Shown here: piece after piece, positions 8,861 through 16,968 of the stretch
Layout of the letters: every line of letters starts with the position of its first letter
Numbering within the stretch: position 1 is the first letter of the stretch
From: Gammaproteobacteria bacterium
GTDB taxonomy: Bacteria; Pseudomonadota; Gammaproteobacteria; Arenicellales; JAJDZL01
Length of the DNA stretch: 36,197 bases
Direction: 5' to 3'
NCBI GenBank assembly: GCA_022823405.1
Contig: JAJDXD010000028.1
Span: forward strand, 1-36,197
Notes under the pieces: model-generated
Told to the model about the DNA's origin: nothing
What the model saw: only the letters and a program-made list of their open reading frames with translations
Databases searched by the model: none
Position numbers and translations under genes: made by a program

Positions 8861-8910
8861 AATAGTTCATAATAATGAGCATGAAAGATTGATTCACGAA
8901 ATGAACTATT
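8861..8910. repeat. 10-bp inverted repeat in the MFS/Lhr divergent region
   Basis: The arms AATAGTTCAT (8861-8870) and ATGAACTATT (8901-8910) are perfect inverted copies separated by 30 bases. The spacing suits a split operator or a large hairpin better than a terminator. It is about 57 bases before the Lhr start. Chance occurrence in AT-rich DNA cannot be excluded. Confidence 0.4.
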
Positions 8911-8966
8911 TCTGTTTATATGTTGTTGTTTTATAAATCATATTCTGCAAACATGACTTTCGGCTT

Positions 8967-11900
8967 GTGTTCCTTTCCCGAAGTGCTTCATTAAGTCATC
9001 AACAACAACACGAGCTAGTGTCAAGTCGCAAGAAAAACATTTGGAATTTTCATCCGGTCGTTCAAACCTGGTTTGACGAAACTTTTGACGGGGCAACACC
9101 GTGTCAGCAGCGTGCCTGGCCGGCTGTGCAGAAAAATCAAGACGTCCTGGTATCCGCTCCGACAGGTTCGGGAAAAACACTGGCTGCCTTTCTGGCGGTT
9201 ATTGATGAAATCATTCAAATCGGGCTTGACAACAATGCACTGCCTGATTCGACGCTGGTTGTGTATGTCTCACCCTTAAAGGCGCTTTCCTACGATATAG
9301 AACGAAATTTAGAGCAGCCACTTGAGGGAATTCGACAACGACTGATTGAGAACGGATTGACAGATTTACAGATTCGAACTGGAGTTCGTACAGGAGATAC
9401 TTCACAGACTGAGCGGCAGAAGATGGCAAAAAAGCCACCGCACATTCTGGTAACCACACCCGAGTCTTTTTATCTGCTGCTGACGTCTGAATCCGGTCGC
9501 AGAATGCTTCATACGACAACCCGGTTGATCGTGGATGAAATTCATGCACTGGCAGGGAATAAACGGGGTGCTCACTTCAGTTTATCCATGGCTAGGTTGG
9601 AGCGGCTTGCGGGTAAGGTTCCCACAAAAATTGGATTATCAGCTACACAACGCCCTCTGGATCAGATTGCATCATTTTTAACGGGTCGAACTTCACATGG
9701 CTGCGAGATTGTTGACTCTGGACATGTCAGGGTATGGGACCTTGGTATCAGGCTGCCAGCTGATCCACTTGAAGCAGTTATTTCAACAGCTGCCTGGACA
9801 GACATTTATCAGCAAATTGCAGAGCAAATTTTGCAGCACCGAACTACATTAATATTTGTCAACACCCGACGTCATGTTGAAAGAGCGACGCGTCATCTGA
9901 CAGAAATTCTGGGTGAGGGTAATGTCGGGTCTCACCATGGCAGTTTATCGAAAGAACACCGCCATAAGTCTGAACAGGACTTGAAAGCCGGCAAACTACA
10001 GGCTCTGGTTGCAACTGCTTCACTGGAACTTGGAATTGATATTGGAGATATCGATCTGGTCTGTCAGCTTGGGTCTCCTCGTTCCATTTCCGTTTTTCTT
10101 CAGCGAGTAGGGCGGTCCGGTCACGCAATCGATCGTACACCAAAGGGAAGAATCTATCCAACAACCCGTGATGAGTTGGTTGAAAGTGTTGCGTTGTTAA
10201 AAGCTGTTAGCGATGGCGAGTTGGAAACCTTGGAAGTTTGCAGTGCAGCGATGGATGTACTCGCTCAGCAAATTGTTGCTGAAGCATGCGCTAGCGATTG
10301 CCAGATTGATGAACTTTACCAGTTGTTGAAGACCGCATACCCATATCGCAACTTATCTGAGGACGAGTATCACCAGATTCTAAAAATGCTAAGTGAAGGG
10401 TTCACGTTTCGACGAGGTCGTCGCAGTGCTTATATTCACCTTGATGCAGTCAATCGAATCATTCGAGCCCGGCGAGGCGCCCGAATCGTTGCAGCAACCA
10501 ATGCCGGAGTCATCCCTGATCTTTTCGACTACGACGTGATTCTGGAACCGGATGACATTCGTATTGGTACTGTGAATGAAGACTTTGCGTTTGAAAGCCT
10601 GGTAGGCGATATTTTTCAGCTGGGAAACACATCCTATCGAATACGGCAAGTTGCAAAAGGCTTTGTTCGCGTAGAAGATGCAAAGGGCTTGCCTCCGAAC
10701 ATTCCATTTTGGCTTGGTGAAGGCAGAGGACGTAGCGATGCTTTGAGTCAAGCTGTTTCTGATTTGAGAGAAACAGCCCAGAATTTCCTTGAAGAAAGCG
10801 AGTTTGATGTTGCTGTCAAGCAGTTTCAATCTGCATTTTCTGTTGATGAATTGGTAGCACGGCAGGTATTGACTTATCTTGAAGCTGCCCGAAAGTCGCT
10901 GGGACACTTACCAACCCGAAAATCAATCGTATTTGAACGGTTTTTTGATGAAGCTGGAGACTCACATCTTGTCATTCACAGCGTTTATGGGTCGCGGCTC
11001 AATAAAGCTTGGGGGCTTGCACTCCGAAAGCGATTCTGTGTAAGATTTAATTTTGAGCTGCAGGCGGCGGCACTGGAAGACTGCTTTATTTTGTCATTGG
11101 GACCGACTCACAGTTTTGCACTTGAAGAGGTTCAAAAATATGTCAAGAGTGCCTCTTCAAGGGAAATTCTGTCCCAGGCGGTTCTTGGCGCACCAATGTT
11201 TCCAACAAGATGGCGATGGGCAGCAAATACCGCACTCGCAGTATTGCGATTCAACAGAGGAAAGAAAGTACCACCTCCTTTTCAGCGAAACGATTCAGAA
11301 GATTTGCTGTCTTTGGTGTTTCCAGATCAGGTTGCCTGTCAGGAGAACATTACAGGACCCATTGAAATTCCCTCACATCCTCTCGTTTTGCAGACACTGC
11401 GCGACTGTCTGGAAGAACTGATGGATGCAAATGGCTTTAAACAGCTTCTTGAACTAATTGAAAAGAATGAAGTTTCAATTGAGTGTCGAGACCTTTCTGA
11501 ACCCTCTCCACTGACGCATGAGGTACTCACTGCCAAACCGTATGCATTTCTGGATGATGCACCGGCTGAAGAACGGCGGACACTGGCAGTCCAGACAAGA
11601 CGTCTGACCGGATTGACGGATATTTCTCAGTTTGGCAGATTCGACAGTGAAGTGCTGCGTCAAGTTGCGGAAGCTGTGAGGCCAAATCCCAGAGATTCTG
11701 AAGAACTTCATGATGCCATGGTAACCACTGGTTACTTCTGTTTTGGAGATTCGTTTCTAATCAACAGTGAATATTCCGATCTGTTTGATACGGACCCTGG
11801 CGAATCAGAGTGGTATCGTTTTTTTGAGCAACTCCGATCAGAAAAGAGAGCGACACAAGTTACCTTGTCCAGTAATGTGGTTTTGTGGGTAGCAGCAGAA

Positions 11901-13334
11901 CGGCTTGACGAATTGCTGCTACTGCATCCTGATGCGGACTACAGTCCAAGAATCAAGTCCGCAACTATTGCTCAGACACCTGTGAGTGACCCACAAAGTG
12001 CTCTACTCTCACTGCTCCGAAGCAGGCTTTCTATCATTGGACCGCGTTCTGTCGGTCTGATATCTTCGTCAATAGAATTGCCGCCCAAGGAGATTGAAAC
12101 TGCGCTTCAGGCTTTGGAAAATGAAGGGAGCGTGATGCGTGGTCAATTCAGGGAATTTGTCAACGCGGTCGAGTGGTGTGAACGAAACTACCTTGCGCGG
12201 TTACACAAATCTGCAATTTCGACACTAAGAAACCAGATTAAACCTGTCGACACCCGACAATACTCCAGATATTTGATGCGATGGATGCGACTGAGCGAAA
12301 ATACCGTGGGTGAAGGTCCAGAATCGTTGAGTCAGATTCTGGACTCACTGCAAGGATATGAGGCTCCGGCAGGTGTATGGGAATCTGATTTGCTACCGGC
12401 CCGCGTGTTTGAATATGCTCCTGGTCTGCTTGATCAATTGAGTGTCACTGGGCGATTTGTGTGGTGCAGATTGTCGGTCCCGGATGGACTTGCAAGCAAG
12501 CAGCAGTTAAACCGGGTTTATCGCCAGCGCACATCAATCAAAGCGATTCCATTAACGTTTCTCAGAAGGAATCAATTGCGCGCCTGGAAAAGCCTGACTG
12601 AACGACGGAAAACAGTTGAACCCAATCTATCCGGTAAGACACGCTCAGTGCTTGAAGCATTTTCCGATTTTGGCCCTTTGTTCTTTGAAGAAATTCAGGA
12701 TGAACTTTCAATGCTTCCGACACATGTGGAGCAATGTCTGGTTGAGCTTTTCTCACTTGGGATGGTAACCTGCGATCACTACGGAGGGATTCGAGCTTTA
12801 CTGATGACTGAACGCGACCGCCATAAAAAATCCAGATTGGGACGACTCGGAAATCATGCAGTACAAAGTTCTGGGCGATGGTCTTTGCTGGTGCACCCCA
12901 AGCGTTCTCCAGCTGTTGAAATGTCCGAAGAAGATTTAGTTGAGGTAGCTGGAAGGGCATTGCTCAAGCGCTACGGCATCATCTTTTATGAACTGATCGC
13001 TAGGGAAGGCAAATTTCTGCCAAAATGGAAAGAGCTTCGTCGTTTTTACTCTCGTTTAGAGGACCGGGGTGAAGTTCGTGGTGGACGATTTGTTGAGGGA
13101 GTAGGCGGTGAACAGTTTGCATTGCCGAATGCGATAAAAATGCTGCGAAACGACACGCCCAACTCAAAGTCGTTGAGAATTCATCCTGCTGATCCATTTA
13201 ATCTGAGCAGCATAATTTCTCCTGAATCAACTGTCGTTGTTGAACCGAACTACTATCTAATTTACCGTGATGGCGAGCTGGTGGAAGCTAGCAGCAACGT
13301 TCGACAATTTCGACGGCCAACTCTGGTTCGCTGA
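8967..13334 (+). CDS. lhr: Lhr-type large ATP-dependent DNA/RNA helicase
   Basis: A 1455-residue superfamily 2 helicase close to the full Lhr length of enterobacteria (about 1500). Motif I is APTGSGKT (64-71), motif II DEIH (190-193) and motif III LSATQRP. The second RecA domain has SHHGSLSKEHR, ATASLELGIDIG and QRVGRSGH (motif VI). The long C-terminal part includes the Lhr winged-helix/core region and ends with HPADPFNLSSIISPES and YYLIYRDGELVEAS, as in full Lhr proteins, so it is not the short core form. Lhr is a 3'-5' translocating helicase linked to DNA repair and oxidative stress. The start is GTG at 8967; a second in-frame GTG at 9018 is equally possible, since neither has a good ribosome binding site. 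Confidence 0.93.
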   Translation: MFLSRSASLSHQQQHELVSSRKKNIWNFHPVVQTWFDETFDGATPCQQRAWPAVQKNQDVLVSAPTGSGKTLAAFLAVIDEIIQIGLDNNALPDSTLVVYVSPLKALSYDIERNLEQPLEGIRQRLIENGLTDLQIRTGVRTGDTSQTERQKMAKKPPHILVTTPESFYLLLTSESGRRMLHTTTRLIVDEIHALAGNKRGAHFSLSMARLERLAGKVPTKIGLSATQRPLDQIASFLTGRTSHGCEIVDSGHVRVWDLGIRLPADPLEAVISTAAWTDIYQQIAEQILQHRTTLIFVNTRRHVERATRHLTEILGEGNVGSHHGSLSKEHRHKSEQDLKAGKLQALVATASLELGIDIGDIDLVCQLGSPRSISVFLQRVGRSGHAIDRTPKGRIYPTTRDELVESVALLKAVSDGELETLEVCSAAMDVLAQQIVAEACASDCQIDELYQLLKTAYPYRNLSEDEYHQILKMLSEGFTFRRGRRSAYIHLDAVNRIIRARRGARIVAATNAGVIPDLFDYDVILEPDDIRIGTVNEDFAFESLVGDIFQLGNTSYRIRQVAKGFVRVEDAKGLPPNIPFWLGEGRGRSDALSQAVSDLRETAQNFLEESEFDVAVKQFQSAFSVDELVARQVLTYLEAARKSLGHLPTRKSIVFERFFDEAGDSHLVIHSVYGSRLNKAWGLALRKRFCVRFNFELQAAALEDCFILSLGPTHSFALEEVQKYVKSASSREILSQAVLGAPMFPTRWRWAANTALAVLRFNRGKKVPPPFQRNDSEDLLSLVFPDQVACQENITGPIEIPSHPLVLQTLRDCLEELMDANGFKQLLELIEKNEVSIECRDLSEPSPLTHEVLTAKPYAFLDDAPAEERRTLAVQTRRLTGLTDISQFGRFDSEVLRQVAEAVRPNPRDSEELHDAMVTTGYFCFGDSFLINSEYSDLFDTDPGESEWYRFFEQLRSEKRATQVTLSSNVVLWVAAERLDELLLLHPDADYSPRIKSATIAQTPVSDPQSALLSLLRSRLSIIGPRSVGLISSSIELPPKEIETALQALENEGSVMRGQFREFVNAVEWCERNYLARLHKSAISTLRNQIKPVDTRQYSRYLMRWMRLSENTVGEGPESLSQILDSLQGYEAPAGVWESDLLPARVFEYAPGLLDQLSVTGRFVWCRLSVPDGLASKQQLNRVYRQRTSIKAIPLTFLRRNQLRAWKSLTERRKTVEPNLSGKTRSVLEAFSDFGPLFFEEIQDELSMLPTHVEQCLVELFSLGMVTCDHYGGIRALLMTERDRHKKSRLGRLGNHAVQSSGRWSLLVHPKRSPAVEMSEEDLVEVAGRALLKRYGIIFYELIAREGKFLPKWKELRRFYSRLEDRGEVRGGRFVEGVGGEQFALPNAIKMLRNDTPNSKSLRIHPADPFNLSSIISPESTVVVEPNYYLIYRDGELVEASSNVRQFRRPTLVR

Positions 13335-13450
13335 ATTTCTTTTGGCTTTGGCCTTTGTGGGCTAATCCTGAATGACAAGACACCGAGACCAGCGATTTTG
13401 AAACTGGGGAATGACTTTGCCTGAATTAGACCAAGCAAAGAGAAAGTCAG

Positions 13451-13789
13451 CTACTCTGTAGGCGTAAAGAGTTGAGAGTCCATTTCAGAGTAAAACGCCG
13501 CGATGTCTTCAATATCCTTATCGGTTAAATTAGTACTGAAGCCGGCCATAATGACATTGTTGCGGGCACCTGACCGATAGCTCTTCATTGCATGAATCAA
13601 GTAGTCCCTATATTGCCCGGATATGATGGGGGTACCCACACCGACAACTTTATTGCCTTCGCCGTGACATGTCAGGCATAGTGCAGCTTTTTCTTTACCT
13701 GTTGCGGCATCACCCGCAAACGATGGAGCGGACGAAATAATTGCGAGTATCGCAATTAGTAGCTGAAATTTGAAAATTCTCTTTTTCAT
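13451..13789 (-). CDS. Small periplasmic c-type cytochrome, class I (c553/half-c4-like)
   Basis: A 112-residue preprotein with a Sec signal peptide (KKR at the N-terminus, hydrophobic core to about residue 20, likely cleaved after SFA). The single haem site is CLTCH (38-42). The likely sixth haem ligand is Met81 in NNVIMAGF, and the C-terminal helix is DKDIEDIAAFYSEM, as in one half of a dihaem cytochrome c4. It would carry electrons in the periplasm. It lies five bases after the gene at 13795-14118 in the same direction, so the two are co-translated and may form a two-protein equivalent of cytochrome c4. Redox partner unknown; the gene converges with lhr. Confidence 0.9.
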   Translation of the reverse strand: MKKRIFKFQLLIAILAIISSAPSFAGDAATGKEKAALCLTCHGEGNKVVGVGTPIISGQYRDYLIHAMKSYRSGARNNVIMAGFSTNLTDKDIEDIAAFYSEMDSQLFTPTE

Positions 13790-13794
13790 TGCAC

Positions 13795-14118
13795 TTACTG
13801 TTTAACCAATTGTGAGAAATATTCGGCGATGTCCGAAATGTCCTGATCACTCATTTGCGCGATTTGGGCATGCATCGTACTGTGCTGACGGTCTCCATCT
13901 CGATAGGCTTTCAGCGCAGCCTCAAGATAGTCGGCTTTTTGAGCCCCAAGCTTAGGCACCGTATAGCCAGGATATGCATTTCGATAACCAGGCGAACTAT
14001 GGCAGCCTGTGCAAGTGAAAGATTTGTCTCGACCTGCTTCTGGGTCAGCATGAGCAGCAAAACTCAGTGCTACACTCAGACAGGCTATTCCAAGCAATAT
14101 CCGCTTGCAGGATTTCAT
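13795..14118 (-). CDS. Small periplasmic c-type cytochrome, class I (first of a tandem pair)
   Basis: A 107-residue preprotein when started at the ATG at 14118. This start has a strong GGAGAAGG ribosome binding site five bases upstream; a longer frame to 14139 would place that site inside the coding part. The signal peptide runs MKSCKRILLGIACLSV to about AAHA. The haem site is FTCTGCH, and a candidate axial methionine is in HSTMHAQIAQM. The C-terminal helix SDQDISDIAEYFSQL matches that of its neighbour, so the two look like a duplicated domain kept as separate genes. An electron carrier in the periplasm; the partner cannot be told. Confidence 0.9.
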   Translation of the reverse strand: MKSCKRILLGIACLSVALSFAAHADPEAGRDKSFTCTGCHSSPGYRNAYPGYTVPKLGAQKADYLEAALKAYRDGDRQHSTMHAQIAQMSDQDISDIAEYFSQLVKQ

Positions 14119-14515
14119 AACAACCTTCTCTCCGCGCAAATGAAATGGTTAACTTGAGTGTTCGGATTTAATCAGCACAGAACGTGTGAAAAATGGAATT
14201 ATATTGAACACCGTTATGCCTGAGAGATCAATTTGACCAATTGTTGAAACAGCTTCATCTGATTTGCTCCCTAGTCGAGTTGGCGCCATTGTCCAACACC
14301 AGCTTAATACAGCTGAACCATAACGGATGGGTTAATCAGGTAAGTTCCTGAGGATGTGGTGCGGCAGATAACAAAACGACTGTAAAGTCCTAACTTGATG
14401 AGACATCTATTGACGTTGAACTTGTCGGAAAGACACCAATTCTCTGGTTGTAGTAACTCTTATACTGATATGTTTCAAAGCACAGGATTTAAACAGATTC
14501 AGTCATTATTCTTTA
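14119..14515. other. 397-bp divergent gap between cytochrome pair and puuE
   Basis: The gap holds the control regions of the cytochrome genes (minus) and the allantoin genes (plus). I see no gene in it: the frame at 14395-14586 overlaps the puuE start and has no family resemblance. No convincing -35/-10 pair or operator palindrome stands out. Confidence 0.4.
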
Positions 14516-15433
14516 ATGGAAAATACCTACCCAAGAAACCTGATCGGATATGGAGCGAATCCACCGAATCCGAATTGGCCAAATAATGCACGAATCGCGG
14601 TACAGTTTGTTTTGAACTATGAGGAAGGTGGGGAAAACTGTATTCTGCATGGAGACCCAGCATCGGAAGCATTTTTATCTGAGATTGTCGGGGCTGACGC
14701 CAGAGCCGGTGTACGACACATGAGCATGGAGTCAATTTACGAGTACGGCTCAAGGGCAGGGGTATGGCGACTGCTTCGAATTTTCAATGAATATCAAGTT
14801 CCACTGACAATATTTGCAGTCGGTATGGCGGTTGAGCGAAATCCGGCAGTGATCGAAGAAATGGCCGGGCTTGGCCACGAGATTTGCAGTCACGGATATC
14901 GCTGGATTGATTATCAATATGTGCCGGAAGAAATTGAGCGGGAGCATATTGGCTTGGCCATCAAAGCCATCGAATCAGTGACTGGACAGCGTCCGCATGG
15001 ATGGTATACAGGCCGTACCAGCCCGAATACCCGACGACTAGTTGTTGAAGAAGGCGGATTTTTGTATGATGCAGATGACTACAGCGATGATCTACCATTT
15101 TGGGACTCTAGTCATGGTCGGCCCCATCTGGTCGTGCCCTACACATTGGACGCTAACGACATGCGTTTCGCGACGCCGCAGGGATTCAATTGCGGTGACC
15201 AGTTTTTTACATACTTGAAGGATGCCTTCGATTTGCTGTATTCGGAAGGCAAACAATCACCAAAAATGATGTCAGTCGGGTTGCACTGCAGGTTGGTGGG
15301 CCGTCCAGGAAGGGCTGCAAGCATCGTCCGATTCCTTGAGTATGTTTCTGGTAAAGAAGATGTTTGGCTTTGCCGGCGTATCGACATAGCCAATCACTGG
15401 CACAGACATTTTCAAGAGAATGGACTTCATTAA
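14516..15433 (+). CDS. puuE: Allantoinase PuuE (polysaccharide-deacetylase-fold)
   Basis: A 305-residue protein of the PuuE family. This is the metal-independent allantoinase that opens the allantoin ring to allantoate and is unrelated to the zinc enzyme AllB. Characteristic blocks are PRNLIGYGANPPNPNWPN near the start, VQFVLNYEEGGENC, SIYEYGSRAGVWRLLR, GHEICSHGYRWIDYQ (residues 120-135) and WYTGRTSPNTRRLV. The length fits the family (about 300-310). The ATG at 14516 has no clear ribosome binding site. Its last codons overlap the allantoicase fusion gene by 14 bases, so the two are almost certainly one transcript acting in consecutive steps. Confidence 0.94.
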   Translation: MENTYPRNLIGYGANPPNPNWPNNARIAVQFVLNYEEGGENCILHGDPASEAFLSEIVGADARAGVRHMSMESIYEYGSRAGVWRLLRIFNEYQVPLTIFAVGMAVERNPAVIEEMAGLGHEICSHGYRWIDYQYVPEEIEREHIGLAIKAIESVTGQRPHGWYTGRTSPNTRRLVVEEGGFLYDADDYSDDLPFWDSSHGRPHLVVPYTLDANDMRFATPQGFNCGDQFFTYLKDAFDLLYSEGKQSPKMMSVGLHCRLVGRPGRAASIVRFLEYVSGKEDVWLCRRIDIANHWHRHFQENGLH

Positions 15434-16928
15434 GCGAACTATGAATGCAAATATAAATCTGACAGGAATGGTCAATTTGGCTGAGCGAAGTTTGGGTGCC
15501 GAAGTGCTATCGGCAACTGATGACTTTTTCGCAGAAAAAGAAAATTTAATAAATCTGGAAGATCCGGTATTCATTGAGGGTAAGTTTACCGAGCGTGGGA
15601 AGTGGATGGATGGCTGGGAATCGCGCCGTCGAAGAATTCCTGGCCACGACAGTTGTGTTGTTCGCATTTGCCGAGGTGTGATACATGCGATTAATATCGA
15701 AACCACTCACTTTACAGGCAATTTTCCGGAAGAGGCAATGGTTGAAGCCTGTGATAGTGATTCAGACCCCGATGAAACAACTGAGTGGACAGAAGTTTTA
15801 CCTGTTTCAAGTTTGACAGGAGACTCGACGAATCTGTTCAAAATAACCTCCAATGGCATCTGGAGTCACGTTCGATTGAATATTTACCCAGACGGCGGCG
15901 TCGCTCGCTTACGAGTTTACGGAAACGTACACAAGAACTGGGCTGATGTTCGTGAGGATCAGGTAATTGATCTTGCGGCGACGATTAATGGTGGTGTCGC
16001 CCTGGCATGCAGTGATATGCACTTTGGCAGAATGGAAAATCTGTTGAACCCCGGGCGAGCGGTAAATATGGGAGATGGCTGGGAAACAGCCAGACGAAGA
16101 GGACCAGGGCACGACTGGGCAGTGATTCAACTTGGTCGACCTGGTCATGTGCAGAGTTTGGAACTTGATACACTGCACTTTAAGGGTAACTATCCGGCAA
16201 CGTGTGCTGTTCGGGCGACCTATGCGCCAGGTGCAACAGTGAGTATGTTGACCGATTCGAATTTTAATTGGCAGACCTTGATAGATCATACTCCGATGAA
16301 AGCAGATCAAAATCATGAATACAACTGCAGTAACAATACTATAGGATTGATAAGTCATGTGATGATTGAAATGCATCCGGACGGTGGCGTCGGTAGATTA
16401 CGCGTACTCGGTACGGCGACAATTGACAATACAACTCAATTGAAACCACGGCCTTTGAATGCAGAATCCTTCAAACCCTACGGTGATGTGATTGAACTTG
16501 AGGGGCGTCCATCGCGTCGAATCAATATGGGTCATGCAGACCGATTTGAGTCTCTGGCAGAACTTGATCTGACAGATGACGGGGAACCTACACTGAGTGT
16601 TTTTAAGGCAAGACCAATATCACTGCCTTTTCAAGTTACCTGTATGGAACGTCATCCTTGTAGCAGTCAGTTGTTTATTCCGAAAGGCAATGGCAGATTC
16701 TTGGTATTGGTAGCTGATGGTGAGGGCGAATTCAATCCGACAAAAATGGAGTTATTCATATCTAATGGAAAGCAGGGTGTCAATTACCATCGCGGTGTCT
16801 GGCATCACTTTCTGATGGCAATTGAGCAGGAGCAGGAATTTATAGTGATTGACCGGAGTAATCCGGATGAAAATACCGACGAAGTTGAACTCAATGCACC
16901 TTACCCTATAATCACTTCGTTCGAATGA
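15420..16928 (+). CDS. Allantoicase-ureidoglycolate lyase fusion protein
   Basis: A 502-residue protein with two enzymes in one chain. Residues about 12-335 are allantoicase, built of its usual two repeats: GWESRRRRIPGHD (66-77) against GWETARRRGPGHD (220-232), THFTGNFP against LHFKGNYP, and YPDGGVARLRVYG against HPDGGVGRLRVLG. Residues about 342-502 match ureidoglycolate lyase AllA: FKPYGDVIE (351-359), ERHPCSSQLFIP, and the signature ISNGKQGVNYHRGVWHH (447-463) with FIVIDR. Allantoicase splits allantoate to urea and ureidoglycolate, and the lyase turns the latter into glyoxylate and urea. In most bacteria these are separate genes. The start may be the ATG at 15420 or the one at 15441; both lie beside weak ribosome binding sites at the puuE end. 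Confidence 0.92.
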   Translation: MDFIKRTMNANINLTGMVNLAERSLGAEVLSATDDFFAEKENLINLEDPVFIEGKFTERGKWMDGWESRRRRIPGHDSCVVRICRGVIHAINIETTHFTGNFPEEAMVEACDSDSDPDETTEWTEVLPVSSLTGDSTNLFKITSNGIWSHVRLNIYPDGGVARLRVYGNVHKNWADVREDQVIDLAATINGGVALACSDMHFGRMENLLNPGRAVNMGDGWETARRRGPGHDWAVIQLGRPGHVQSLELDTLHFKGNYPATCAVRATYAPGATVSMLTDSNFNWQTLIDHTPMKADQNHEYNCSNNTIGLISHVMIEMHPDGGVGRLRVLGTATIDNTTQLKPRPLNAESFKPYGDVIELEGRPSRRINMGHADRFESLAELDLTDDGEPTLSVFKARPISLPFQVTCMERHPCSSQLFIPKGNGRFLVLVADGEGEFNPTKMELFISNGKQGVNYHRGVWHHFLMAIEQEQEFIVIDRSNPDENTDEVELNAPYPIITSFE

Positions 16929-16968
16929 GAACCAAGAATAACAACAGGCAGAATTTGGAGAACAATTA

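Noticed and set aside
15909..16376. 155-codon open frame on the minus strand
   Set aside because: It is antisense to the second allantoicase repeat, which is well conserved; the frame is a by-product of its codon use.
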